A stretch of 64,000 bases of DNA from Liolophura sinensis (taxonomy: Eukaryota; Mollusca; Polyplacophora; Chitonida; Chitonidae): NCBI RefSeq assembly GCF_032854445.1, contig NC_088300.1:13359191-13423190 (forward strand), in the 5' to 3' direction. The notes below the pieces were generated by a model. The model searched no databases and was not told the DNA's origin. It saw only the letters and a list, made by a program, of their open reading frames with translations. A program made the translations under genes and the position numbers. Of the stretch, positions 29,260 to 42,300 are shown in pieces; position 1 is the first letter of the stretch; every line of letters starts with the position of its first letter.

Positions 29260-32200
29260 ATTTGTGCATACATGTCCTTGTAGATGTCGATTTCAAAAAC
29301 TCCCGGTTAATATGTTTCCCACAGAAGAGAGTTTTAACGTATAAAAAGTCTGAGACATGGAGATCGTTATCAAGCAGAAAATGACAAAATTCAATTCTTT
29401 GGGAGGCCATGTTTCTATGACAACCTCATGAGCAATAGTGCCCCGTGAAAGATACGCGTTTTTATAGACGGCAGTCCTTCAAGCCGCGTTGTTATTCAAG
29501 ATATTGTATTTCTGGAGGGGATGTCTTTTTCTCGTCGACTATTAGAGAATCTATTCGATGCAGGTTTATTTCCCTGATTGCTCGCCATTATCTCCAGCAC
29601 GCTCGGAATTCTGAAAGCCTGCGGGTAAGTTTATTATAGACAAGAATTTACCGCGTGTGAATTGTAGATTTGTGCGACATTTATTAACCGCTCCAAACTC
29701 AATCTTGAATTTATTAAACTGCACTGGGGACTTCCTTTTTATTCACAGTCTTATAATATGTAATTAGAACCTTAAACCTAGTGCACAACATCTTACATGA
29801 ACTGAAACTGACAACAGAGTATAAAATTTTACAGAAATATTGAAGCCCATTTGATTAATAAATGCTTATTAAATAATTCTGCGAGAAGACATTAGTGTAA
29901 GGCCAAGCCTGCGTGCATCGCGCAGGCTCCAAAGGTCAAGTTTGTCTAGGGTAGCACTGATGTTAAGCGAGCGTAGAGATTAAAACGTGCTCTGTAAAGC
30001 AGACATACATGTAATAACTGAAACATAGACTGATGTATACTGGTTTTGTTTGTGTTTATCTACATTACAGTACATTGCGGTATGAGATCTTCACACCTAG
30101 AAAATTAGAACTCTGAGACGAATAGGCTGCATGTCTATCTTCAACACTGTATATACGCAGTATCCACAAAAAAACAAATCGTGAACATAACACGACTCGC
30201 ACCTTGCATGAAGAAAGCACCTTAACACAGACAGGTAAATAGCTAAAGTACTCAATATTTAATGACACACTATGGATTCAGTATAGCCATTATAAATCTT
30301 AATCATTTACATCAAATGTTAAAGGTAATCAAAATGAATAATTCAAACATACTCTGAAAAAGAAAACAAAAACAGGCTAAACCTTCATCAGAGCATACCG
30401 TGCTTGAACTATAGTTCCTCAACTTACCACACTCAGAGTGTACAAACCTACATGCGCTAAAAACAGCTTATATATAGCGTAAACGGTTTCCACATAAGCG
30501 TTTCCTACAGACGTTAATATCTTCCTAGTGATCAGCAGTAAGAGGGTTTAGTGTTGGTGGAAGACCCAGAAATTAAGCATATTCAGCTTATCTTACAACC
30601 TCAAAAAATGTCTATACTGTGTTAAGAATATGTAGAACGAATAAACTTTTGTTACTACAGACTAAGCGCCATTTTAACATTTTAGGAAAATTTTATAGCG
30701 TATGTCTATGTGTCAAACGTTTCCTCTGTAATATCGCCTACACTGTTAACAAAATATTTAACCAGTAATTACCAATTGCTGATTAAAAACCTTGCTCGTG
30801 TGTTAAGAATTTACCGGTAATATATTTCAGAGTGGAGATTTTCTAAACATAGACGTCATTTGTAATACTGTGCCAGAAGGTGTTTTATTTCCTGTTGCCG
30901 CCATAGGCGCGCTCTTTCGTTTTGTTCGTTCGGCTTAAGCCCTAGGTGAAAACAAAAACTCATTTTCACCAAGAACTGCTGTAAAAATAACACCCAACAT
31001 GACATTATCCCTGCAATGCTCTAAACATTGTCCTTTTCGACATCAAAATCCAAGCAGTAGTTCTGTTTGGTCCATAAATCCGGTTGTGTCGTTCGACTTT
31101 TACGTCTCTCAACACCATTATTGGTAAACTGATCGTTGTAATGACACATTAATACGCTGATTAACGTAGCAAACATATTTCATTCAGCGTTTTTCTTTTC
31201 AATCCGGGCGTGTAATCCACCCACGGCGCAAGTAATTAGCGAATTTTCCGATCCCTGATATGGTGAAAAATTTAAAGCCGTTGCCAAATTATAAGAGAGA
31301 GCATACATATCAAATGAACACTTCAGAGGGAACTTAAGGATATTTGATCAGCGCTTACAGGAAAAATGCTGGCATCACATGTCAAATTAACGAGGTCCTC
31401 CACATAGACTGCCAACGTTTCACGTCACATTCTAATCCTGGGTGGGATTCTGTCTTTGTGAAAGCAGGAAGTGCATATAAGATAAACCATAGCAAGACAA
31501 ACAACAAATAAACAGTCCCCTAACATTTACAGCAATATATGTATCAAAGGTCAGGAGCCATATGGAGAAAAAGAATATATGAGGAATTTACAGATATTCA
31601 GCATCCATTCTAGTTAAAAATAGAACGTCAAACTGTTAACGCTGTTATTGTGATGTTTAATATAGTCAACCACTAATTATTGCTGCAAAGAGAATATTCT
31701 GCCATTTATTTGTTTTCGCTCGGGCCAGGGAATGGTTGTTGCCTAAGTATGTTCAGGAAATGCATTTTTGTATGAAATAATTAATGTGCTAATACCATAT
31801 CACGCTAGGAAGACGAAAAGCTGTTTAAGGTATATGACAAGCCCATATTCTATGAAAACTTCAGTCCCGCCGGAACTCTGCATCTCAAATTATGTGTCTT
31901 CAACACAAAATGGCCGCTAATGCCAGACATGCACTTTCGGCATGTTTTTGGTGGTTGATAGATCTTCCATTCATCTACATTTGGCAGGCGGTAAAGTCTT
32001 TTCTATAATAAACTTGTCCGCAGGCTTTCAGATTCCGAGTGTGCTAGAGATAACGCCAGGTAATCGTGTGAAATAACCTGTATCGAACAGATTCTCTAAG
32101 AATCGCCGTGAAAAGAAATCATCTCCAGAAATACAATGCCTTGAATAACAACGCTCGTTAAGAGAGTGTCTATAAAAACGCGTACCTTGCCCAGGGCTCT

Positions 32201-32905
32201 AATGCTCATGAGGTTGTCATAGATACTGATTAACGAGCTCCGAAAAAATAGAATCTTGTCATCTGCCAGTAGCAAGCTAATCTGTAATGCCCTAGAACTT
32301 TTTAGGTTAAAGCTCTGTTCTTTTAGAAACATATTGACTGAAAATCTTATACGACGAAACCAAAGAACAAAACTGATACAAAGATTGCGTATAATCCTGA
32401 CTTATTTTGTTTCCTTAAATGTTAAGGAGTCTTAATGTTAAATACATATTTATTTATCGTGTATATACCAGACGTGTCCGCACACACAAGCACAAACTGT
32501 GAAAGAGGAATTTGTACTACATACTTCAGTTTGCGAAAACAGCAGAAGCGTCATATTAAATTATCTTTGTCTTTAATTATTTCAAAACGATTTGGATTAC
32601 AATGCACGAGATTGAATTGTGTTTTACCAGTATCTAACGGCATTGGGAGCGTACTGGTATATCGTATTACTGACACATAATGGCCAACACTGAAATTCGT
32701 ACATTAGAGAATGAATTGCCCTGCATTGCACAAGCGCTAAAGCCTGGCACACAGGATGGGAACTTGCTGAGATATCGATCACGAGAGGTGGTCAGCGCAG
32801 CAACTTACTCTCCACTTGCTTCCCCGCACACGGGCGCATTCGTCTCAGCATATTTTTGCTCTAATATACCACGTGACCTTCAACTATCCCAGGTGAGAGC
32901 TCAAA

Positions 32906-32980
32906 ATGGCGGACGACGAAACGCAGGAAGAAGAGTTGCTTTTACTTCTGCTGTTATCACGTCGCCGTCTGTACCGTTGA
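32906..32980 (+). pseudogene. Possible PIF/Harbinger transposase N-terminal fragment
   Basis: The 24-codon frame starts MADDETQEEELLLLLLLSRR and stops at 32978-32980. An acidic start, a leucine run and an arginine run are typical of the N-terminus of many Harbinger (HARBI1-like) transposases. No DDE domain is visible downstream, so at most this is a 5' remnant. The composition is simple enough to be chance. Confidence 0.3.
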
Positions 32981-33323
32981 AATGCATTTTTCAAACAAAC
33001 TGGACTAGATCTCTGTTTTTAAATTCTGCCGTGTTCACGGCATACAAACAAGGGTAGTCCTGCCACAGCTCAACGAATTTATCATTCAAAGGGGCTTCAT
33101 TCATGAAGTCTTCGATGGCGGCCATGCTGCTAACAGTTACGTGCTACAATAAGCTATTTTGATTGGCCGGCTGAGTTTTCCAGCTCACCCGTCGGCTCAG
33201 AGTGGTCGCTCACGGTGAGAATTTGACCTCCCAAGGCACAAAATATCAAACACGATAGATACTTTCCTTACTGCCTCTCGTGCCGAAAATCTCACTAAAA
33301 CCTTCGCCGAACGCGAGGGTAAG

Positions 33324-33688
33324 TGAGTGAGTGCTTGGGGTTTAACGTCGCACTCAACAATTTTTCAGTCATATGACGACGAAGGAATCTTTAGGGTGCA
33401 TGTACGTGTAACGTGCCTCCTTGTAGCAGGACGGATTTCCACCGCTCTTTTATTTAGTGCTGCTTCACTGAGACGACTTACCGAAGGCAAGTAAGCCGCC
33501 CCGCCCGAGCCATTATACTGATACGGGTCAACCAGTAGTTGCACTATCCCCTTCATGCTGAACGCCAAGCTAGGAAGTTACAACTTCCTCTTTTAAAGTC
33601 TTAATTGTGACTCGATCAAGGATTGATCCTGGATCTACCGGTCCCGAAGCGGACGCTCTACCAACTGTGCTATCCGGGCCGGTTCACC
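33324..33688 (-). mobile_element. tRNA-derived SINE (family A), full-length, 8-bp TSD
   Basis: The 365-bp element is flanked by agggtaag (33316-33323 and 33689-33696). Read on the minus strand it begins ccggcccggatagcacagtt with ggtagagcg (A-box region), includes tccaggatcaatc (weak B-box region), and ends gcgacgttaaaccccaagca followed by CACT repeats. Two more copies lie at 49113-49815. Confidence 0.87.
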
Positions 33689-35987
33689 AGGGTAAGAGCT
33701 CAGCTGCCTGCCTCTCGTGGTCGATAGCTCAGCAAGTTTCTCTCGTGTGCGCCAGGCTTAAACGAGCTTCGTTTTTCTAAGTCTTCGCTAATTTCAAATT
33801 GTTCGTCCTGATAGTGGATGAGATATTCTCATCACCGCCGCACATGCTCAAAACAACGAGAGTGGCTGTGTCCTAAGAATGGTGGAGATATCAACAGTAT
33901 ATGGCTAACTGGATAATCAGCATGAGAATGGTGACAATTAGAGCCAATAACAGCATTCATAATCCGAACAGCGATTCTACAGAGCAGTAAATATTAAATC
34001 GCAAAGTTCGTGGAGTTTCTAAAGAAAGATATACACTCAATTAAATGTGCTCATCAAAGACAGCAGCCGTTTTTATGTTTGTATTTAAGACAAGTAGTAA
34101 AATTCTATAAAAATTAGAAAAATTATAAGTGTAGCTGTTTTCAGACGTTTTCTCTGTAACACCACCTACGTTGTTTTCGAAATATTTTGCTATTAACTAT
34201 GAAGCACTACCTGTAATTAAACCCACGCTCGTGTGTTATGGATTAACAGAACCACCTTTCCTGCAGCGTTAAGATAGATTCTAAACAAAGTGGTCATTTG
34301 TAATACCTTGTCAGAAGGCCTTTAATTTCCGATTACCGTCTCTCAGTCGATATCGTTCAACTTTAGCCCCAAGGGAAAACAGCAGCTCATTGTTTTTGAG
34401 AACTGCTGTAAAAAGTAAGAGCCCTACTTGGCATTTTCCGTGTAATGCTCTAAAAATTGCACCTTTTGAGCACAAAAACCCAACGGTGGTGTTTGGTTCA
34501 TGAAGCCGGCCGTTTGGCTGGATTCTCGTTCTTATCAAAACGATTACTGAGAAATCCGCATGACTTTCATCTTGCCCGTGGTTTCCACCACACAAAACAC
34601 AAAGATCGAGACTACAGAGAAGCAGCGCCAGTGGTGTTTCATTAAGGATTTACAGCAGGACTGACGATTAGGGTGTGGGCATTTCTATATCGGAATACAT
34701 CGTCACGACCCCGAAAACTCTTAGGCGAGTAGGCTGTCATATCTATATTCAACATTATATACGCAGTATCCAAGAAAAAAACGTGAACATAATACGACTC
34801 TGACCTCAAATCAAAATACAGCACTCTAACGCAGCGGACCGGTACATAGCCAAAGTACTCAATATTTAATGACACACTATGCGTTCAATATAGCCATTAT
34901 AAATCTTAATTATTTGCTTCAAATGTTAAAAGTAATCAATATGAATAATTCATATTCCTTAAAAGAAAACAAAAACAGGCTGAACTTTCATCAGAGCATA
35001 CTGTGCTTAAACTATGGTTCCTCAAGTTACCACACTCAGAATGTACAATGCTACATGCGCTAAAAACAGCTTATGTATAGCGTAAACTGTTTCCACATAA
35101 ACGTTTCCTGTTTACGTGAACATGTCTTCCGCATGGTCAACAGTAAAAAGGTGAGTGTTAGTGGAAGACCCAGAAATTAACCACGTTCAGATTATCTTAT
35201 AGTCTCAAACAATATCTATAGTGTTTCAAGAATGATGTCTACAACGAAATTGTAGTACGCTTGTTACTACAGACTAAGCGCCATGTTAACATCTCAAGAA
35301 AATTGCCTGAGTATGCTTGTGTGTCAAACGTTTCCTCTGTAATATCGCCTACACTGTTATCAGAATATTTAACCGTTAATTACCAATCTTGTTGGTGTCT
35401 TAAGAATTTACTGGTAACACACAGTGGAGATATTCTAAACATAGACGTGATTTGTAATACCCTGTCAGAAGGCGTTTAATTTCCCTTGCCGTCATAGACG
35501 CGCTCTTTCGTTTTGTTCGTTCGGCTTAAGCCCTAGGGGAAAACAAAAACTCATTTTCACCAAGAACTGCTGTAAAAATAACACCCAACATGACATTATC
35601 CCTGCAATGCTCTAAAAATTGCCCCTTTCGACAACAAATCCAAACAGTAGTTTGATCCATAAATCCGGTTGTGTCGTTCGACTTTTACGTCTCTCAACAC
35701 CATTACTGGTAAACTGACCACTGTAATGACACATTAATACGCTGATTAATTTATCATATATATTCACTTTTGGCATGCTTTTGTCTTTTTTTTCAGTGTA
35801 TAAACCACCCATAGGTCAAAGTAATTAGCGAATTTTCCCATCTCTGCTATGTGACAAATTCAGAGCCGTTTCCAAATTATAAGAGAGAGCATACATATCA
35901 AATGAATACTTCAGAGGGAACTTGTGGATATTTGATCAGTGCTTACAGGAAAAATGCTGGCATCAAATGTCAAATTAACGAAGTCCT

Positions 35988-36590
35988 CCAACAGTGCATA
36001 GTTATTCCAATGGGTACCAATTATGCGCCTTTTTGGTAGACCTATACTTGTTTTCATATGAATACGACTATATGCAGAAAGTACTTAAAAGTAATATCTT
36101 TAAAGCTCGACCCTTTTAATTTACCAAGCGGTGTATTGATGATCTACAGGCGTTAAATAACCCCCATATTTCTATAGCGGTGAAGGAAATCTATCGGCCT
36201 TCATTGGATTTAAAGGAGACAACAGATAGTCCTGATGGTACATCTTCTATATTTGTACAAAGACGAACAAGGTCTCCTTTCACGCCGCCTCTACGACAAA
36301 AGGGATAATTTCAACTTTGATATTGTAAATTATCCTTATTTGGATAGCAACATACCAAATGATCCTGCATACGGCGTATGCATATATCGCCATGTAGCAT
36401 TTGTCAGATCTTGCGTAAATGGTGATGACTTAATCTGCGTCACAAGTTGTTAGTTCAAAAACTAGTTTGTCAAGGATACTCCATCAGGCGCCTTCATTCT
36501 AAGTTTCGCAAATTTTACAATGAGTATAACACTCTCGTTGGCAGGTATGGACAGAGCGTTCAGAATCTCTGGCGACCTGCATTGTGATCT
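35988..36590 (+). pseudogene. Reverse-transcriptase fragment, frameshifted
   Basis: Across several frames the plus strand shows reverse-transcriptase signatures: IPMGTNYAPF, VDLYLFSYEYDYMQ, CIDDLQALNNP at the catalytic box (usually YIDD in its relatives), then ETTDSP, RRLYDKRDNFNFDIVNYP, SNIPNDPAYGV and KFRKFYNEYNTLV. At least three frameshifts or stops break it, and no endonuclease domain is seen. The pattern belongs to a retroelement RT group common in marine invertebrates, possibly Penelope-like. The class assignment is tentative; the RT identity is clear. Confidence 0.7.
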
Positions 36591-37234
36591 ACCACATAGA
36601 CGGCGCTGATATCCCTATGTGCATATCTATCGCGCACATGGTATTTAACAACATAGATGACGCTGGTTGCCGAGTGTAACCGTTTGTCTTGTAGAGAGCT
36701 TTTATACAGACCAGCATGTCATGTGTAACATCATAGATGGCGCCTCTCGTAGCATGAGATCCTTAAATATTAACGGGAAAGACGTAATCGTCCGTTACTT
36801 TTGAATCACAATCTGTTCGATTAAGGTCTGTAAGGCTCGTCCTTCTCGAGCTGTATCTAATACCGCTTAACCTCGGGCTAAGGGCCGTAAAGTCAGCCAT
36901 GCTCATTACATCTTCATGATGCCTTTATGAACAGTTGCAATCAAAGCGCGACTGAGATACCTTCTTTAATTGTTATTTGACCTGGAACACATTCATGGAT
37001 TACGAGTTTGAATTTGGAATTCATGCCTGGAATATCCACTGTCTGCCCGGCATCATTGAAAACTGATGACCGCTTCTCTCTTGTGTGTTTCCGGCTTTAT
37101 TTTCTATTTGCATAATTTCTTACATACCTTTTTCTTTTGGAGCTAGTGTTAAACGCTGTTTTGGAAATGAATCTTGCGTTTGTCGACTTGGGAAGCCCTT
37201 TACTGACTACGAATGGTATACGAATGTCGGACAT

Positions 37235-38690
37235 GACGCTTATATGCAGTTATTACCGCAGGGTTGTGTGTGACTTTGTGTTGATAGCCGCACCCTTGCA
37301 TCGCCTAAGAGAGCAAACGAAGAGCTTTGTCTGAGATGACCTGACCGATCAAGCTTTTATGACACAAACAGAGAAATTAACATCGGCCCTGATATTACCT
37401 GTGCCAGACTATTTCAAGCCGTTCATTCTTGACACTGATGCCAGCAAGATTGGAATAGAGGCTGTTAATTCTCTCTCAAAAGACAAAAGATGGAGAAAAG
37501 TAATAGCGTACGCCAGCATAGTCCTAACAAAGACAGAGCGTTCACACTGTGTCACCAGAAGAGAGCTATTGGCAGCCGTGTTCTTCGTCAAGTACTTTCG
37601 TCATGTTTTGTAGACCACGGGTCGCTTCGCTGGGTCGTGGGATTTAAAAAACCAGAAGGCCATCTCGCCCGGTGGATACAAGCCTTATCAGTTTATGATT
37701 TTACCATCGAACATCGACCTGGCAAGAAAAATGGAAATGCGAAAATGCTCTTAACAGGAGACCGTGTCGGCAGTGTGGAAAACTAGACGAAGGCGTTGGA
37801 ATTTCCAGCCCCAAAGCTGCTGGTGTACAGCCCGGTGATAAGCAGTTTTCTGAAGCGCAGGCCAATGACCTTGACAAGCTTCTGGAATTACAGAATTGCA
37901 TACTTGTGTGACGTTGGGTGAATGCTGCGGGTAAAACAATTCATAAATTGTGAATAGTGACCCGATGTTAGAGGCGCGGAATACTGTGACAGTTTCATGA
38001 TGAGGTTAAGCGGTGGTCACCTGGGTTTGTCGAAAACTTTGTCTAAAATCCGGCAAGTTTACACATGGTCGGGATTACAAACAGATGTTTGCCATTGGTG
38101 TCGCAGTTGAATTATCTGTAACCGGTGTAAAGCGGCAGGCAAGAGGCCTAAAGGGAAATATCGAGGAACAATCACGGGATGCGCTGGGGAACGTGCTGCT
38201 GTGGACCTGATGGGTCCATTTCCAACAACCAGTTCTGGAAATGTCTACATACTTGTAATTGGAGACTATTTTACCCGGTGGGTAGAGGCAATGAGGAAGC
38301 TCGGACTGCAGCCCAGACAATAGTTCGAAAGTGCCCTGTCGCATCCTTTGGATACGGGAAACGAGGACTAGCGCTTACCACCCCCCTCCATCCCTCCCCC
38401 AGTCCAACAGGATGATCGAGAGGCTCAGGTGGACGCTCGCTCAGATGTTGCACGTCAGTGTTAATAACCACCCGGATGACACGTGTAGGACACACACATT
38501 CCCTTGTTGTTGATGGCGTATAGGGCAACATCACATGAAACTACGGGTTTGTTGCCAGATACGATGATGCTTGGACGAGAAATCAATTTTCCTACTCATC
38601 TTGTGTTCGGCCTCTCACCTAATGAGGTGATGGGGCCTATTTTGTGGGTGGAGCAACTGCTACCCAGAAAAGTCTGCTAAAGCAGCCGAA
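37235..38690 (+). pseudogene. Ty3/Gypsy pol remnant (RT end, RNase H, integrase)
   Basis: In order: a connection region (SYYRR, IAAPLHRL), then RNase H with FILDTDASKIGIEAV, VIAYAS, HCVTRRELLAAVFFVKYFRH, and in another frame DHGSLRW, PEGHLARWI and HRPGKKNGNA. Integrase pieces follow: AVDLMGPFPTTSSGN, YILVIGDYFTRWVEA, TSAYHP, AYRATSHETTG and MMLGREI. A stop at about 37332 and several frameshifts show it is dead. No LTRs, gag or primer-binding site were recognised, so this is an internal fragment nested in repeat copy 2. Confidence 0.88.
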
Positions 38691-41600
38691 ACTTTGTGAT
38701 GCTGGTCAAATCATAGAACTTACAGTGAAGCTAGCTTGGTGTACCTCATACGACGATGAAGAAGAAGCCTGAATCCACCGTTGTGGAGTGAAAAACATCA
38801 CCCCTGAGGTATCTCATCGAATCCAGGAGGACACCGGGAGGTGCATCATGATAGTCTCAAGGCCTGTCATCCTCGGAAGATGTCAATTGACGTGGGAACT
38901 TTGAATGTTTATGGCGATGAGTCTGATGGTACAACAGAAGAAGAAAATCTACAATCGATATTCCCATAACCTCTTGACTATTCGAAAGAAGTAGTTAAGA
39001 CGCGACGAGGTAGAGAGGTCATGAGACCCTCTATGTTCCGTGACTAAGTTGGCAGGCGTTTGGCCGGGGAAACAACCAATGATTGTTCAGGCGAACTAAC
39101 TTTTGATGATTTACACAATTCCAGCATTGCTGTGAGAAGATTGTGAACATTGAATATGTTGGAATATTGCTTTGCAAGTGGCTTACCAGTGACTGGAGCG
39201 GACGCCGTCTTTCGCTAGGAAGACGAAAACCTATTTAAGGTATATGACAAGCCCATATTCTATGAAAACTTTCGTTCCCAATATGTCTTCAACACAAAAT
39301 GGCCGCCAATGCCAGACATGCATTTTCGGCATATTTTGGGTGGTTGATAGATCTTCCACTCATCTACAAATGTCAGACGGTAAAATCTTGCCTATAATAA
39401 TTTTGCCCGTGGGCTTTCAGATTCCGAGTGTGCTGGAGATATAGCCAGGTAATCGTGTGAAATAGCCTGTATCGAACAGATTCTCTAATAATCGACGTGA
39501 AAAAGAAATCCCCTCCAGAAATACAATATTTTGAATAACAACGCTCGTTAAGAGAGTGTCTATAAAAATGCGTACCTTGCCCAAGGCTGTAATGCTCATG
39601 ACGTTGTCACAGATACTGATTAACGAGCTCCGAAAAAATAGAATCTTGTCATCTGCCAGTAGCAATCCACTATCTAATGTCTTAGAGCTTTTACATTAAA
39701 GCTCTGCTGCTTTAGAAACATACTGACTGAGAATCTTGTACGACGAAACAAAGGAACAAAATTGATGCAAAGATTGCGTAATATTCTGACTAATTTTGTT
39801 TCTTTAAATCTTAAGGTGTCTGGGATTATAATACACAAGACTGAATTGAATTTCTTCAGTATCTAACGGCACTGGGGGAACGAGAGTGGACGATTCTACA
39901 GAGCAGTTGGAGTTCCTAAGTAAAGATAAACACTCGATGAAATGTGCACTAGTTTACTGTGTTTGTATTTAAGGCAAGCAATAAAATCCTGTGAAAATCA
40001 GTTGTTTTTAGACGATTCCTCTGTAACATCACCTACGCTGTTGCCGAAATATGTTGCCATTAACTATGAAGCTACATGTAATTAATTAACCATGTTCATG
40101 TGCTAAAGATTTACTGAACCACCTTTCAGGGAAGAGACACTTTCTAAACACAGCGATCATAAAAGTATCCACATACAGTTGACGCCTGATTTTTCCCCAA
40201 CTGCACGGCAGTACTTATTCCCAAGGCACCACACTTCTTGTGGCATCATTTCTGGTTTTAGTATGTCGGTGTGACGCGAATGCACGGATATACTCCTCTG
40301 TCTGAGAAAGGACTGGTGATGTTTAAATAGTTCCTCCAGGGTATAGGTCGTTATGGAATATGTTGATGTTGCTGCAGTTGCTGTGGTGATATTAAGCCCC
40401 TCCACAAGAACATGATAGTAATGATTCTTGCAGACAAATATAGCATTATTAGAAGCTTTGTCCGTAGGAAAAAGAACGTATATTCTCTGAAGGTTATCAA
40501 GTTACCTTCACACGGTAGGATCCTTCAGTACTGACATGGTGGATTGCATAAAAACCTTTCTTTTAACTAACTCAAGACAAGTGTCAAGGGCCGACGGTTC
40601 TACGTTCTCCCGCATAGACCATTATTTAAAAAGTTTTCAAGCGATGAAAGGGCTATTTTCTGGTTAGCTCTCATCTTGATCTTTCTTGGCTCTCAATACT
40701 TCGGACCTCTCACAAGCAGACTTCTTACACCATCAAAATCACATTTTTCCACGTTAAACCTGTATACTGTATTCTTCAGTTGGAGAAATATATTGACTTT
40801 TGAAATGGCATACGCAGAAATGAAAAGACATCTGCAAGGAAGTGGATGCAAAAATTGGATACATACATTATATATATATTGGATTTGTGGGTTTCCTCAA
40901 ATGTTAGGTAGGCAATGCACCTATATTATCGCATATAGCTGGACAATCCAACGTAGCCCTATACAGACAAACTGTGAGGAGATACTGACATAGGAAAGGA
41001 TGTGTTGTCAACAGCCGGTACCTGCCTCTCACAATGAAATGCCAGCGTACAACTCGGGCGAAGTGCTGGATCGGCACATAACAACCGCCAACCTGTCCAG
41101 TCACTTTATTTCACATTTTCTAACATTATGGAAGCCGCCAATGGCTACAGGATCTTGCTTTTATCCGTGTTCGCTAATTTCCAACCGACCGCCCTGATGG
41201 TGGATGAGATATCCTCATCATCGTCTCGCCTGCTTAAAATACAGAGAAAGGCTGTGTCCCTCAGAATGGTGGAGATATCAACATTTTACGGCTATCTGGA
41301 TTAGTAGCATAAGTGTAACCAGTGAGAGCATTTATAATCTCGAATCCGATTGTACATGGGCACTGAACCGATAAACGGCAATGTTCTTCGAGTCCATAGC
41401 TTCTAATAAACGAAGAATAGTCAATCAAACATGCTCATCAAAAAAGCAACTGTATTACTAGCTCACTTACTTTCTACTCACTGCTCCACACTCACATCAA
41501 CCAAATTTAAAGTTTCCAAGATTTCTGTTTTTGTAAAACCCTAAGACGGAAAGACACATACTCAAACGGGACACATGCACATGTTTTCATTTATGAAAAT

Positions 41601-42090
41601 GTCTTCGATTCTTAAAAGAAGACTTGTGTAAAAATCAAATTACTGCATTCTAAATAACAACAGGAGCCCTTTACAAGCCAGTAGTATTTCAAATTATGAA
41701 TAATAACACCATAAAGCAATTTGGAGGGGGGTGGGGTGGACATTCCTTAGGTCACGTGTACAGTTTTATCTTCGTTAAAGGTCACGCGCTTGGCTTTCGC
41801 CGGTATAATGAAATAGTGTCTCTGTCATCCATTAAAGCTGGCCATCGTAGGATAAGTGAAATAAAACTTTTTTCCACACCAGTCTAATAAATTAGTAAAT
41901 AAATGTAGGGTTTAATAACCTTATCCCTATTGCGCTTCAGGCACATCCTACCCGTAATTTCTTGCCGTGAGACAGAGATGGAAATTGGTTCTTATTAAAT
42001 AATTTAATTCCAAACAGACGTGAAATACTGGACTTACAACTGGGTAAACGAGGGACTATTTCTTCAAATTTAATGCGCCAGAATGTATAT

Positions 42091-42300
42091 AGTTAGCGCA
42101 ATGACCCATGAGATTCTCACCAATGCGGTCACTGTGAGTTCAAGTCCAGCTAGCTTCCTCTAAGACCGTACGTGGGAAGGTCCGTCAGCAACCTGCGGAT
42201 GGCTCTGCCAGGGTTCCTCCCACCATAATAATGACCGCTGTCGTATAAATGAACAATTCTTGAGTACGGCGTAAAACACCAATCAAATAAATAAATAAAT
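42091..42300 (+). mobile_element. SINE family B copy
   Basis: Plus orientation. It runs from a partial tRNA-like head (agttagcgcaatgaccc) through gtgagttcaagtccagc and the central block to gagtacggcgtaaaacacca with an (AAAT)n tail. Confidence 0.82.

Larger units (their letters stand above)
27360..29660 (-). repeat. Inverted copy of the 27-49-kb repeat family
   Basis: This matches the direct copies as reverse complement. The block tattgtatttctggagggga at 29502-29521 is the exact reverse complement of 39509-39528. The 28860-29060 block mirrors 45740-45990 and 48400-48650. The 27360-27640 block mirrors 46400-46620. The order along the minus strand is the same as in the plus-strand copies. Microsatellites have expanded inside it. 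Confidence 0.75.
30050..34500 (+). repeat. Direct copy 1 of the 27-49-kb repeat family
   Basis: It shares ordered blocks with copy 2. Aatatttaatgacacactat is at 30254 and 34861, ttcgttttgttcgttcggct at 30916 and 35508, agagagcatacatatcaaat at 31296 and 35884, cgctaggaagacgaaaa at 31803 and 39213, and gttaagagagtgtctataaa at 32157 and 39547. No complete protein is recognised. A family A SINE (33324-33688) has inserted into it or into a neighbouring remnant. Confidence 0.75.
34640..40140 (+). repeat. Direct copy 2 of the repeat family, interrupted by retroelement debris
   Basis: Block offsets to copy 1 are 4588-4607 bp up to about 35990 and then jump to about 7390-7410 bp from 39213. This gives a net insertion of about 2.8 kb. 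The interval holds the reverse-transcriptase and Ty3/Gypsy remnants listed separately. After 39900 the copy is shortened by deletions. Confidence 0.72.

Noticed and set aside
29081-29410. Leucine/serine-rich 109-residue frame
   Set aside because: It is a (GA)n microsatellite artefact.
32680-33057. 125-residue plus-strand frame as a gene
   Set aside because: It overlaps the Harbinger-like fragment in another frame and has no recognisable domain or splice context.
37235-38690. Active LTR retrotransposon
   Set aside because: Stops, frameshifts and the absence of recognisable LTRs or gag show a dead internal fragment.
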